Of a stretch of DNA of 24,587 bases, positions 14,553-22,568 are shown piece by piece. The notes under the pieces were generated by a model. The model saw only the letters and a list, made by a program, of their open reading frames with translations, was not told where the DNA came from and did not search any database. Each line of letters starts with the position of its first letter. Position 1 is the first letter of the stretch. Made by a program: the position numbers and the translations under genes. The stretch is from an uncultured Oscillospiraceae bacterium (GTDB lineage: Bacteria; Bacillota; Clostridia; Oscillospirales; Acutalibacteraceae), in the NCBI GenBank assembly GCA_900547305.1, contig URGH01000036.1:1-24587 (forward strand), given 5' to 3'.

Positions 14553-15389
14553 TCAATTCAGAGCGGCAAGCGCCGCATTAAGCTCTGTCATTGCCTGCTC
14601 GTACTGCTCGTCATTCGGGGCGGAGCCGTGCCAGCCTACTGCGTTTTCCATAAAGGAAACACCCTTGCCCTTTACGGTCTTTGCAATTATAGCAACCGGC
14701 TTGTCCACTGTTTCAGCCTCTTTCAAGGCGTTTTCAATTTCTTCAAAGCTATGGCCGTCAATAGTGATAACGTGCCAACCGAACGCCTCGAACTTTTTAT
14801 CTATGGGGGCTGCCGAGTTTACCTCTTCAATAGTTCCGTCTATCTGCAAATTGTTGTAGTCAACAAATGCGGTGAGGTTGGAAAGTCCCTTGTTTCCGGC
14901 GAACATAGCCGCCTCCCAAACCTGACCTTCCTCAATTTCACCGTCGCCCAAAACGGCGTAAACCTTAAAGCTATCGCCGAAATGCTTAGCCGAAAGCGCC
15001 ATTCCCACAGCGGCGGAAATGCCCTGACCGAGAGAACCCGAGGACATATCAACACCCGGTATATGCTTCATATCGGGGTGACCCTGCAAAATACTGCCTA
15101 TCTGACGCAGTGTTTTAAGCAGTGATACATCAAAATAACCGCGGTTAGCAAGGGTTGCGTAAAGCGCGGGCGCAGCGTGACCCTTTGAAAGCACAAAACG
15201 GTCTCTGTCGGCTTTTTTCGGGTTAGCGGGGTCTATATTCATATGCTTAAAGTAAAGATATGTGAGTATATCCGCACACGAGAGCGAACCGCCCGGGTGA
15301 CCCGATTTAGCACTGTGCACCCCCTCAATAATACCCATTCTGACCTTGCACGCCGTTATTTCAAGTTGTTTTTTTTCGGCAGCGTCCAT
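14553..15389 (-). CDS. Transketolase, N-terminal subunit
   Basis: This 278-residue half carries the thiamine-diphosphate pyrophosphate-binding domain. The TPP motif begins at GDGEIEEGQVWEA and ends at VDYNNLQIDG. Other family markers are SGHPGGSLSCAD, VLSKGHAAPALYA and GSLGQGISAAVGMA. The frame also offers a TTG one codon before the chosen ATG (15389). The ATG is better placed, about 8 nt from AAAGGA. It pairs with the next gene to form the complete enzyme. It follows the HAD phosphatase gene by 26 bp. Confidence 0.95.
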   Translation of the reverse strand: MDAAEKKQLEITACKVRMGIIEGVHSAKSGHPGGSLSCADILTYLYFKHMNIDPANPKKADRDRFVLSKGHAAPALYATLANRGYFDVSLLKTLRQIGSILQGHPDMKHIPGVDMSSGSLGQGISAAVGMALSAKHFGDSFKVYAVLGDGEIEEGQVWEAAMFAGNKGLSNLTAFVDYNNLQIDGTIEEVNSAAPIDKKFEAFGWHVITIDGHSFEEIENALKEAETVDKPVAIIAKTVKGKGVSFMENAVGWHGSAPNDEQYEQAMTELNAALAALN

Positions 15390-15415
15390 CAAATCATTCC
15401 TTTCCGAATAATATA

Positions 15416-16255
15416 TTAAACCCTATCGGACTTAATTTCTGTTAAATAATCTATAAAATCGGCGACCGCTCCGTTTTCGCAGCTGCCCGCCGTAAAATCG
15501 GCATATGCCTTTATATCATCGGGCGTATCCTGCGGCACGGCGGAAATATCGGCGCATTTTATCATTTCGAGGTCGTTATAATAATCGCCCATTGCAAAAA
15601 TGCCGCCTTTTTTAATGCCTAAAATTTTTGCGAGTTTTAAAAGACCACCCGCCTTTGAAACGCCTGCGGGGAACTGCTCGTAATAATTTCGCTTTTTGCC
15701 CGCTATAACAGCCGAGGTATCGGAAAAAGCAGAGCCCGCGCCGAGCGTAGAAATAAGACTTTTAACCTTTTTCAAAGTTTCAAGCTCACTGAAAAGATAA
15801 ACCACCTTGTTCCATTTGTACTCGGCCGCCTCTTCAAAAGAGACGTTGCGGCTTTTAAGTCGCTCGTATTCCTGGTGGATTTTCGTTTCCTCGGTCTCGC
15901 GTATTGTAAGAATATCCGCGCCGCTGTGCGCCTCAATTCCCACGGGTAGACCCGTATCAAGCGCCGCTTTTGCAACGCGGTAATCGCTCTTTTCCAAAAA
16001 CAGCTCGTCCAATACTTTTTCGTTTTGATAGTCGTATATCATACAGCCGTTTGCCACAACCGAGGGTGAAATATTCTTGATCTTTTCAAGCACGGGGCTG
16101 ACTGCCCCCACCGTTCTGCCGGTGCAAAGCGAAAAATGCCCGCCTTCGCTTATAAAATACTCTATTTTTTTAATACTGCGCGGATTTATAATGCCGTTTA
16201 CAAGCAGTGTTCCGTCAATATCGCACCCGAAAAGGCAATCGGAAAAAAGACCCAT
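15416..16255 (-). CDS. Cof-type HAD-IIB phosphatase
   Basis: This 279-residue haloacid dehalogenase-superfamily hydrolase has a C2 cap and probably dephosphorylates a sugar phosphate or similar small metabolite. Motif I is GCDIDGTLL (Asp12, Asp14), motif II lies at SLCTGRTV, and motif IV is GDYYNDLEMI. The ATG at 16255 has AGGAG 8 nt upstream. It sits between the pseudouridine synthase and transketolase genes, so a sugar-phosphate substrate linked to pentose phosphates is possible but unproven. The substrate cannot be told from sequence. Confidence 0.88.
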   Translation of the reverse strand: MGLFSDCLFGCDIDGTLLVNGIINPRSIKKIEYFISEGGHFSLCTGRTVGAVSPVLEKIKNISPSVVANGCMIYDYQNEKVLDELFLEKSDYRVAKAALDTGLPVGIEAHSGADILTIRETEETKIHQEYERLKSRNVSFEEAAEYKWNKVVYLFSELETLKKVKSLISTLGAGSAFSDTSAVIAGKKRNYYEQFPAGVSKAGGLLKLAKILGIKKGGIFAMGDYYNDLEMIKCADISAVPQDTPDDIKAYADFTAGSCENGAVADFIDYLTEIKSDRV

Positions 16256-16276
16256 TTATTATACTCCTAATTTTGC

Positions 16277-16294
16277 AATTCCGCATTCCGAATT
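16277..16294. repeat. Short ATTCCGCATTCCGAATT repeat
   Basis: AATTCCGCATTCCGAATT lies in the 47-bp gap between the pseudouridine synthase and HAD genes. It matches motifs at the right end of the 145-bp element at 5512-5656. It may be a remnant of that family. Confidence 0.45.
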
Positions 16295-16302
16295 AAATCA
16301 AT

Positions 16303-17214
16303 TTACAGCAGCTTTAATTTATTTAAAAAGCGTGTAAAATACTCAGGCAATGGCGAAGTAAATTCCATATATTCGTTTGTTCGCGGGTGAATAAAGCCTA
16401 TTTTGCCCGCATGCAGGCACTGCCCGCAAAGCTCGGTTATAACCTTTTTAGGCCCGTACACATCGTCCCCCGCCACAGGGTGACCTATATACGCCATATG
16501 CACGCGAATTTGGTGGGTCCTGCCTGTTTCAAGCCGCAGCGTTAGGTGGGTAAAGCCCTCAAACCGTTCTGTAACGCTGTAGTGCGTAACGGCATTTCTG
16601 CCGCCGGCAACCACCGCCATTTGCTTGCGCTTTACGGGGTGTCTGCCGATAGGCGCGTCCACCGTGCCGCCGTCAGCCTGAAAGCCGCCGTAAACCACCG
16701 CTTGGTATTCCCGCGTAAATGAGTGCGCCTTTATCTGCTCTGCAAGGGATGTATGCGCCAAATCGTTTTTGGCAACTATTAAAAGCCCGCTTGTGTTTTT
16801 ATCTATCCTATGCACTATCCCCGGGCGCATAACGCCGTTTATTCCCGAAAGCGAGCTGCCGCAATGAAACATAAGGGCGTTTACAAGCGTGCCGCTGTAA
16901 TTGCCGGCAGCGGGGTGCACCACCATACCCTTTGGTTTATTTACCACAAGCAGGTCGCTGTCCTCATAAACTATGTCAAGCGGGATATTTTCGGGCGTTA
17001 TATCGTACACGGCGGGCTCGGGCACTGTTACGGTGACGGCGTCCCCCTCCTTTACCTTATCGCTTTTAGCGGCTTTTCTGCCGTTTATCGTCACACATCC
17101 GTCCGCTATAAGCGCTGCGGCACGCGAGCGCGTTATATCGGCAATTTCGGAGGTAAAAACGTCAATTCTTGTGGATGTATTATCTGCGCCGACCGTTTCG
17201 GTTATTTTATTCAT
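16303..17214 (-). CDS. RluD/RluA-family rRNA pseudouridine synthase
   Basis: This 303-residue enzyme isomerises uridines in RNA, most likely 23S rRNA, to pseudouridine. It has an N-terminal S4 RNA-binding domain (about 15-65, including SRAAALIADGCVTINGR) and the RluA catalytic domain with HRIDKNTSGLL, where Asp138 is the catalytic residue, followed by ETGRTHQIRVH. The gene order lspA then rluD is classical in bacteria. The ATG at 17214 overlaps the lspA stop by 8 nt, with AAGG close upstream. Whether it modifies the exact RluD positions (helix 69) cannot be told from sequence. Confidence 0.93.
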   Translation of the reverse strand: MNKITETVGADNTSTRIDVFTSEIADITRSRAAALIADGCVTINGRKAAKSDKVKEGDAVTVTVPEPAVYDITPENIPLDIVYEDSDLLVVNKPKGMVVHPAAGNYSGTLVNALMFHCGSSLSGINGVMRPGIVHRIDKNTSGLLIVAKNDLAHTSLAEQIKAHSFTREYQAVVYGGFQADGGTVDAPIGRHPVKRKQMAVVAGGRNAVTHYSVTERFEGFTHLTLRLETGRTHQIRVHMAYIGHPVAGDDVYGPKKVITELCGQCLHAGKIGFIHPRTNEYMEFTSPLPEYFTRFLNKLKLL

Positions 17215-17704
17215 CGGCCTTTTCCGCGCTTTTCCGCTTTGATTCCTTAACCGAATCTATAAGGAAATAAAGTATTAAAAGCCCCGCGCCTACCACTATT
17301 GCGCAATCGGCGACATTAAAAACAGGGAATGACGGGAAAAACTCAAAATGCAGAAAATCAATAACGTTACCGTCTCTGAATACGCGGTCTATCATATTGC
17401 CTATTCCGCCCGAAAGCACAAGCATAATAGCCCAAAAAAGCAGCTTGTTTTTCTTGCCGTATTTTTTATAAAGAATTATGCAAACCGCCATTACTATAAC
17501 GGTTATGGGAATTAAAATATAGGTTTTGCCGTAAAGTAAGCCCCACGCGCCACCGCGGTTATGAATGTAAGTAAGGTCTATAAACCCGTTTAAAAACTCG
17601 CGGCGCTCGCCGAGCGTGAACTCTGCGGAAACCAAATATTTGGTAAGCTGATCGGTGCCGAGCAAAAACACGGCAAAGATTACAGCCAGTATATAAGAAA
17701 GCAA
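17207..17704 (-). CDS. lspA: Lipoprotein signal peptidase LspA (SPase II)
   Basis: LspA is the membrane aspartyl protease that cleaves signal peptides from prolipoproteins. The 165-residue protein has four hydrophobic segments (about 3-18, 61-80, 89-104, 131-150). Motifs include TDQLTK, IHNRGGAWG, GGIGNMIDRV, GNVIDFL (catalytic Asp116) and FPVFNVADCA (catalytic Asp133). The start is a TTG at 17704 with an AGGGGG site 8 nt upstream. No ATG lies near. It overlaps the rluD-like gene and follows divIVA by 20 bp. The charged tail KESKRKSAEKADE is unremarkable. Confidence 0.95.
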   Translation of the reverse strand: MLSYILAVIFAVFLLGTDQLTKYLVSAEFTLGERREFLNGFIDLTYIHNRGGAWGLLYGKTYILIPITVIVMAVCIILYKKYGKKNKLLFWAIMLVLSGGIGNMIDRVFRDGNVIDFLHFEFFPSFPVFNVADCAIVVGAGLLILYFLIDSVKESKRKSAEKADE

Positions 17705-17724
17705 AAGGTCAGCCCCCTGAAAAA

Positions 17725-18486
17725 TTATTCCTCTGTTTCAGCATTTTCGCCGGTCTCGGCAACCTTAAAGCCCGCCGGCTTTTCTGCCTTTTCCGCGGTG
17801 TTTTCTTCGGTATTTACAGGCTCTGCCGCTTTTGCCTCGGCTTTTATAAAGCTTTCGGGTGCGGGCGCTTTATCAACCGCTGCCGCTACTACCTCAGCCA
17901 TTCTTTTCGGGTCCATGGGCGCTGTGTCGGGCAGGGTTTTGAGCATTTCAAGATGCTCCTTATATTTTGCGGAAAGCGCCGCCTTGAAAGCGGACATTTC
18001 CATTTTAAGCTTATCGTAAAGCAGCTGCTGGCGCGCAACACTGTCTTCTGCCGCGGCTTTCATACTGTCAGCCTTTATCTGCGCGGTTTTAACCATATCG
18101 TCAAGCTCTTTTTGAAGGTTGCCTTTACGCTCCTGCGCCTTTAATTCAAAGGCGGTGGCAAGCTCCTTTTCGCGCGCGGTCATCACTTCAATATTAGACT
18201 GCGCGTTGTTTATTATTTCCTCGCTCTTCTGCTTTGCCTCGTCCACTATCTGGTCTGCAAGTTTCTGAGCGCTCAATAATACGTTCTGAATACTGTTCTG
18301 CGAGCTTTTAAGGGTCTCTATTTCCTTATTCATAGAGTCAATTTTCGCCTTATACTCCTTAAAGGCGCGCTCAAACTGTATGTAGTCAGCCTCTATTCTG
18401 TCAAGAAGAACATCTACCTCCTCCTGCTTGTAGCCGCCCATAGCCTTTGTGAATTTTACATTCCTGATTTCGGCAACGCTTAACAT
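17725..18486 (-). CDS. divIVA: DivIVA-domain cell division/polarity protein
   Basis: DivIVA proteins bind curved membrane at septa and poles and recruit division or growth factors. The 253-residue protein has the N-terminal lipid-binding domain (1-60, KFTKAMGGYKQEEVDVLLDRI), a long coiled coil (about 30-190) rich in Lys, Glu and Gln, and a low-complexity Ala/Glu/Pro tail. The ATG at 18486 has a perfect AGGAGG site and overlaps the ylmH stop by 7 nt. Its position after sepF and ylmH is the standard Firmicute arrangement. The tail is the least conserved part of the family and gives no further clue. Confidence 0.93.
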   Translation of the reverse strand: MLSVAEIRNVKFTKAMGGYKQEEVDVLLDRIEADYIQFERAFKEYKAKIDSMNKEIETLKSSQNSIQNVLLSAQKLADQIVDEAKQKSEEIINNAQSNIEVMTAREKELATAFELKAQERKGNLQKELDDMVKTAQIKADSMKAAAEDSVARQQLLYDKLKMEMSAFKAALSAKYKEHLEMLKTLPDTAPMDPKRMAEVVAAAVDKAPAPESFIKAEAKAAEPVNTEENTAEKAEKPAGFKVAETGENAETEE

Positions 18487-19232
18487 TTCTTTACCTCCTG
18501 AATATACTTTTTATATTTTATTACAATTCTGTCCTTTTTAGTCCTGCCGTCAAGCGAGACTGCAATATATCTGCCTTTTCCCCTGACGGATATAACGTCT
18601 CCCGCCGCAACGCTTTTAGTAGGCTTTGAAACGGGAACGGAATTAACCGTTATAAGCCCCGCAGCTATAAGTTCGCAAACTTTAGAACGCGAAAGCCCGC
18701 ATAAAGCCGCCGCAACGCAGTCTATTCGGTCGGAAGCGGCAGTGCCGGTAAATTCCTCTAATTTATCGCCCTCAGGCAGCGGAAACGTACAGCCCTCGGT
18801 TATATTAACCCCTACCCTGCCGATTTTTTCTACCTGATTTAAAATATAATCTTTAACGTCGTCGCACACAAAAACAACGGCTCTGCCCTCATCTATCAGA
18901 ATATCCCCCACGGTCTCGCGTTTAATGCCGAGCGCCATAAGGCTGCCCAGAATATCGCGGTGGGAAAGCACATCCGCCTTTCTGAAAGAAACGGTAAGCG
19001 GCGATATAGGATAAGGAAAATCCTCCGCCCAATCGGGAAAACAGCCGAGCATTACCCGCTCTGCCCCCTCATAACCGCCGAAAAAATCGGTTCTGACCCG
19101 CGCATTTTTTAAAATGTTACGCGCAAGGGCGGCTTCTGCCGAGGTTAAAAAGCCCAAAAATTTCGGTGTGCAGGTTTTTTCGCAAAGCTCTGCGGTATCG
19201 TTAATTCTTGCCGGGAGCAGCTCTGCGTCCAT
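18480..19232 (-). CDS. ylmH: YlmH-type S4-domain RNA-binding protein
   Basis: YlmH is an S4-domain protein of the division cluster; relatives bind ribosomes or peptidyl-tRNA in ribosome rescue. The 250-residue chain has a YlmH N-terminal region (about 25-165, including FFGGYEGAERVMLGCFPDW) and a C-terminal S4 domain (about 172-240, DRIDCVAAALCGLSRSKVCELI with ITVNSVPVSKPTKSV). The ATG at 19232 shares one base with the sepF stop (TAATG), indicating coupling. The ylmG gene that often sits between sepF and ylmH is absent. Confidence 0.9.
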   Translation of the reverse strand: MDAELLPARINDTAELCEKTCTPKFLGFLTSAEAALARNILKNARVRTDFFGGYEGAERVMLGCFPDWAEDFPYPISPLTVSFRKADVLSHRDILGSLMALGIKRETVGDILIDEGRAVVFVCDDVKDYILNQVEKIGRVGVNITEGCTFPLPEGDKLEEFTGTAASDRIDCVAAALCGLSRSKVCELIAAGLITVNSVPVSKPTKSVAAGDVISVRGKGRYIAVSLDGRTKKDRIVIKYKKYIQEVKKC

Positions 19233-19717
19233 TAAAAGTACATCTTGCTTTCGTCAAAATCGTCAAGCATAAGCTCGCCCATCACGTCAACATCGGTCGG
19301 AACAATTATAAAGGTGCTGTTTGCAACCTTGCGTATATTCCCGTTATTGGCATAGGCAACGCCGCTTAAAAAGTCGATAATTCTGCGGGAAACATCGCGG
19401 TTGGCAGCCTCTAAATTAAGCACTACCGTTTTTTTGGCGTTTAAATGGTCGGCTATTGAGGTTACGTCCTCAAAGCGGTCGGGCTTAACCAAAACCACCT
19501 GCATTTGCGATTGATTAAAATTAAGAGTCTTAGCCTTTCCGCCGCCCACTACACGCGGTGCGGGCTCACGGCGCTGAGGTGCCGCCGAAGGCTGTTCATG
19601 CTGCACGGGCTTGCGGCGCTCGGCAGGTTTTTCCTCCTCAACATCTTCTATTTCTTCATCGTAATCGTCTTCCTCGGGGATGCTCATAATATTTTTTATG
19701 CTATCAAAAAATCCCAT
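19232..19717 (-). CDS. sepF: SepF cell-division protein
   Basis: SepF anchors FtsZ to the membrane and aligns the Z-ring. The 161-residue protein has the expected N-terminal amphipathic membrane-targeting helix (MGFFDSIKNIMSI), an acidic then basic/proline-rich linker (15-60), and the SepF core domain (about 70-155, including VVLNLEAANRDVSRRIIDFLSG). The length is normal. The ATG at 19717 has AAGGAGC about 8 nt upstream. It follows the YggS-like gene by 19 bp and precedes ylmH directly. Confidence 0.94.
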   Translation of the reverse strand: MGFFDSIKNIMSIPEEDDYDEEIEDVEEEKPAERRKPVQHEQPSAAPQRREPAPRVVGGGKAKTLNFNQSQMQVVLVKPDRFEDVTSIADHLNAKKTVVLNLEAANRDVSRRIIDFLSGVAYANNGNIRKVANSTFIIVPTDVDVMGELMLDDFDESKMYF

Positions 19718-19736
19718 TTTTTCCGCTCCTTATATT

Positions 19737-20447
19737 TTATTTGTAAATGCGTTTACCGAAAAGCGCGGTTCCCACGCGAACTATCGTCGCGCCTTCTTCC
19801 GCCGCAATATCGAAATCATTCGACATTCCCATCGACAAAACGCTCATACTACTATTATCTATGTTTTTGGCTCCAATGTCAATAAACAGTTTATACATAT
19901 TACGGAAATATTTTCTCGTATTCTCATACAAAGGGTCAATCGGCGGTATTGCCATAAGCCCTTTTACCGAAATTCCGGGCATTTCCGCAATTTTTCTTAC
20001 CGCCTGCTCGGTTTCTTCGGGCGCAAAACCCGATTTGCTTTCTTCGTTTCCTATATTCACTTCAAGCAAAACGTCCATTGTAATACCCGCTTTGCAGGCT
20101 TGCTTTGAAATTTCGGCGGCAAGCTTTTCTGAATGAACCGACTCTATCATTTCCACCTTATCAATTATATCCTTAACCTTGTTGGTCTGTAAGTGCCCGA
20201 TAAAGTGATTGTGCGCAGGCTTTATAAGCCCGTTTTTCGAGAGCAGCTCCTGCACCCTGTTTTCCCCTATGTGGGTAATTCCGAGCTCTATTGCGCGGTT
20301 TACGGTTTCGGGGTCAACCGTTTTTGTGGCGGCAAGCAGCGTTACGGCGTTTTCGGGTCTGCCCGATTTTTGCAAAGCTGCCGATAACCGCTTTTTAACG
20401 GCATTATAGTTTTCGGTAAGCTCGCTAACCGACAATTTTTCCGTCAT
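19737..20447 (-). CDS. YggS/PLPBP-family pyridoxal phosphate homeostasis protein
   Basis: This 236-residue member of the YggS/YlmE (PROSC) family is a single-domain PLP-binding protein linked to vitamin B6 and amino-acid homeostasis, with no confirmed enzyme activity. It has the PLP lysine Lys42 in LAATKTV, the GENRVQE segment, FIGHLQTNK and the C-terminal SMGMSNDFDIAAEEGATIVRVG signature. The ATG at 20447 lies within the end of the HlyD-like gene (23-nt overlap), with a G-rich GGGGG stretch about 11 nt upstream. Its place before sepF matches B. subtilis ylmE-ylmF. Confidence 0.94.
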   Translation of the reverse strand: MTEKLSVSELTENYNAVKKRLSAALQKSGRPENAVTLLAATKTVDPETVNRAIELGITHIGENRVQELLSKNGLIKPAHNHFIGHLQTNKVKDIIDKVEMIESVHSEKLAAEISKQACKAGITMDVLLEVNIGNEESKSGFAPEETEQAVRKIAEMPGISVKGLMAIPPIDPLYENTRKYFRNMYKLFIDIGAKNIDNSSMSVLSMGMSNDFDIAAEEGATIVRVGTALFGKRIYK

Positions 20448-21630
20448 AAAGATTTTTCCCCCTTGTCACAACCTCGTCGTAAAGTCTTAATACGTTTTCG
20501 TCCTCGGTCTGTTTTTCACAGATTATATAGCTGTCGTTTGAAAAAAGCACATTTACCTCAACAAACTTTATCTGCATACCCGTAAGCACATAAACGCCGC
20601 GCTTTGAGTCAACCACGCGCAGGGCGTTTTTGGGCACCTTAAGCCCGCTGTATTCCTTTTTAACCACCGTCATAGGACCCGATCGCATCGAGGCTAACTC
20701 GCTGTTCATATCGCTGCACTCAAAAAGCAACACGGCGGAGGATGAGCTCTCCGAAATATTTATTTTTTTAACCGTTACCGGCATTTGCGGGTATGATTTA
20801 ACCGAGGTGTAAATTATAAGGCTGTCGCCCTCTTTATATTTAAGCGATTCGTTAATACTCACCTTCGCCGCAATATACCACTCGTAATCGGAAACTATTT
20901 TCCCAATAACGTCCGCCGGCGTTTGCTCCGCCTTTACGGAATCCAGCTTTTCGGGGGTGAGCGTATCTAAAATATCGGTAGTAAGCGTTTGCTCGTATCC
21001 GTCTGTTTTGGAGACGAAATAGCCCGATTTTTCCGCCTTAATTGTGCCCTTTGCCGCCGGCAAGGAAGCCGAAAGTGTGGAAAGCTCGGATTTTAATGCT
21101 GCAAGCTGCGAAGAAAAATCAGCCGTTTCTCCCATTGCTATCTGCCTGCGGTTAAGTGATGAAAGCAGGTTTTCTTTACACTCCGAATAGCCGTTGAATT
21201 TTCCGCCCGAAACGCTTACGATCATACTGTCAAGGCTTTTCTGCACCCTGCTGTTTATCATATCAAGGTCAGCCGCCTCTAAGTCGTTGTAGCTCAGCAT
21301 TTCTTCAATATCGGTAATCTTGGTGTTTACGCTGTCAATATTGGTAAGCGTTATTGAGGCCGATTCGTTATCGTAAATATTGGCTATAACGCCATCCTTT
21401 GCAACGCGGCTGCCGTCGGAAGCAATAAAGTGCATAACGCCGCCGCTTTGCGATTTTACAAGCGTTTCATTTCTTATAATAAGCCCTGTTATATTAAGCC
21501 CATCCGCCGCGGTGTAGTAGGTCGCGCTTTCTGTGCTTATCGGCTTATATACCGCCGCCGCTGCCTGATGAACGAAAAAAACCGCTATAAGCAGCACCAC
21601 AAAAAATTTAAGTACCTTTTCGCTTTTCAA
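20425..21630 (-). CDS. HlyD-like membrane-anchored protein
   Basis: This 401-residue protein has one N-terminal transmembrane segment (about 7-26), and the rest is probably extracellular. Two halves of a lipoyl/barrel-sandwich-like domain can be seen (VMHFIASDGSRVAKDGVIANIYD at about 66-88, and AEKSGYFVSKTDGYE near 200). An intervening helical stretch (about 95-190) is coiled-coil-like, and a beta-rich region resembles HlyD or membrane-fusion proteins. No ABC or RND partner is present. It sits between miaA and the yggS-sepF division genes. The start is a TTG at 21630 with GGAGG 7 nt upstream, overlapping the miaA stop. Some clostridial genomes have such a protein at this place. Its role is unknown; a link to envelope or division is inference. 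Confidence 0.8.
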   Translation of the reverse strand: MKSEKVLKFFVVLLIAVFFVHQAAAAVYKPISTESATYYTAADGLNITGLIIRNETLVKSQSGGVMHFIASDGSRVAKDGVIANIYDNESASITLTNIDSVNTKITDIEEMLSYNDLEAADLDMINSRVQKSLDSMIVSVSGGKFNGYSECKENLLSSLNRRQIAMGETADFSSQLAALKSELSTLSASLPAAKGTIKAEKSGYFVSKTDGYEQTLTTDILDTLTPEKLDSVKAEQTPADVIGKIVSDYEWYIAAKVSINESLKYKEGDSLIIYTSVKSYPQMPVTVKKINISESSSSAVLLFECSDMNSELASMRSGPMTVVKKEYSGLKVPKNALRVVDSKRGVYVLTGMQIKFVEVNVLFSNDSYIICEKQTEDENVLRLYDEVVTRGKNLYDGKIVG

Positions 21631-22568
21631 TCGGTTTCCTCCGTTCTTAAAAATTTTTCAACTGTTTTTACGGCACTTGCGAATACGTCGTCGGTTTCAT
21701 CGGCATATATCCAGTTAATTCTTCCGTCCCGCCTGAACCATGTAAGCTGGCGCTTTGCGTATCTCCTTGTTTGTCTTTTAAGGTTTTCTGCGGCTTCCTC
21801 TAAAGTAAGGTCGCCCGAAATATAGCCGCTCAGCTCCTTGTGACCTATCGCCTGATATGCGCCGCCCGCGGTATTTTCAAGCGCCGCTTTTGCTTCCTCT
21901 ATAAGCCCTGCGGACATCATTCTGTCCACCCGCAGGTTTATTCTGTCATACAGCTTTTCGCGGTCGCGGTAGGTAATGCCTATAATGCAGGGGGTTATTA
22001 ATGCTTCGCCTTTTTTTGAAAGCGCGTTTTGCTCGGTTATTGTTCTGCCCGTAAGCCTGTAAACCTCAAACGCGCGTATTATTCGCTTTTTATCGTTTAA
22101 ATTAAGTCTTTCGGCGGTATCTGGGTCAATTTCCTTAAGCTCATTCAGCATTTGCTCTGCGCCTACGCTGTCAAACCTTTTTTCAAGCTCGCGCCGCAAA
22201 TTTTCGTCAGTTTCTTCCTCAATATAGCTTATATTATCGGCAAGGGAATTTATATAAAGCCCCGTTCCGCCCGCCACAATAGGCAGCTTGCCGCGGCTTG
22301 CAATATCCTTTATATGCGCGCGCGCCATTTCCACATATTCCGCAACCGAAAAACTGTCACCGGGCTCTAAAAATTCAAGCATATAGTGCGGTATTTCCTG
22401 CATTTCCGCCGTGTCGGGCGCGGCGGAGGCTATGTGAATACTCTTATATATCTGCATAGAGTCAGCCGAAACAATCTCGCCGCCAAACCGTTTTGCAAGC
22501 CTTATTGCAAGCTCTGTTTTACCCGAGGCGGTAGGACCCGCCACAAACACAGTTCTAATCTTGCTCAT
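21627..22568 (-). CDS. miaA: tRNA dimethylallyltransferase MiaA
   Basis: MiaA adds a dimethylallyl group to N6 of A37 in tRNAs that read codons starting with U, improving decoding. The 313-residue protein has the P-loop GPTASGKTEL (about 11-20), the DSMQIYKSI segment, GGTGLYINSL, and a C-terminal helical region with TRRYAKRQLTWFR. The ATG at 22568 overlaps the mutL stop as ATGA and lacks a strong ribosome-binding site, so coupled translation is likely. The mutL-miaA pair is a common bacterial arrangement. Confidence 0.97.
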   Translation of the reverse strand: MSKIRTVFVAGPTASGKTELAIRLAKRFGGEIVSADSMQIYKSIHIASAAPDTAEMQEIPHYMLEFLEPGDSFSVAEYVEMARAHIKDIASRGKLPIVAGGTGLYINSLADNISYIEEETDENLRRELEKRFDSVGAEQMLNELKEIDPDTAERLNLNDKKRIIRAFEVYRLTGRTITEQNALSKKGEALITPCIIGITYRDREKLYDRINLRVDRMMSAGLIEEAKAALENTAGGAYQAIGHKELSGYISGDLTLEEAAENLKRQTRRYAKRQLTWFRRDGRINWIYADETDDVFASAVKTVEKFLRTEETD

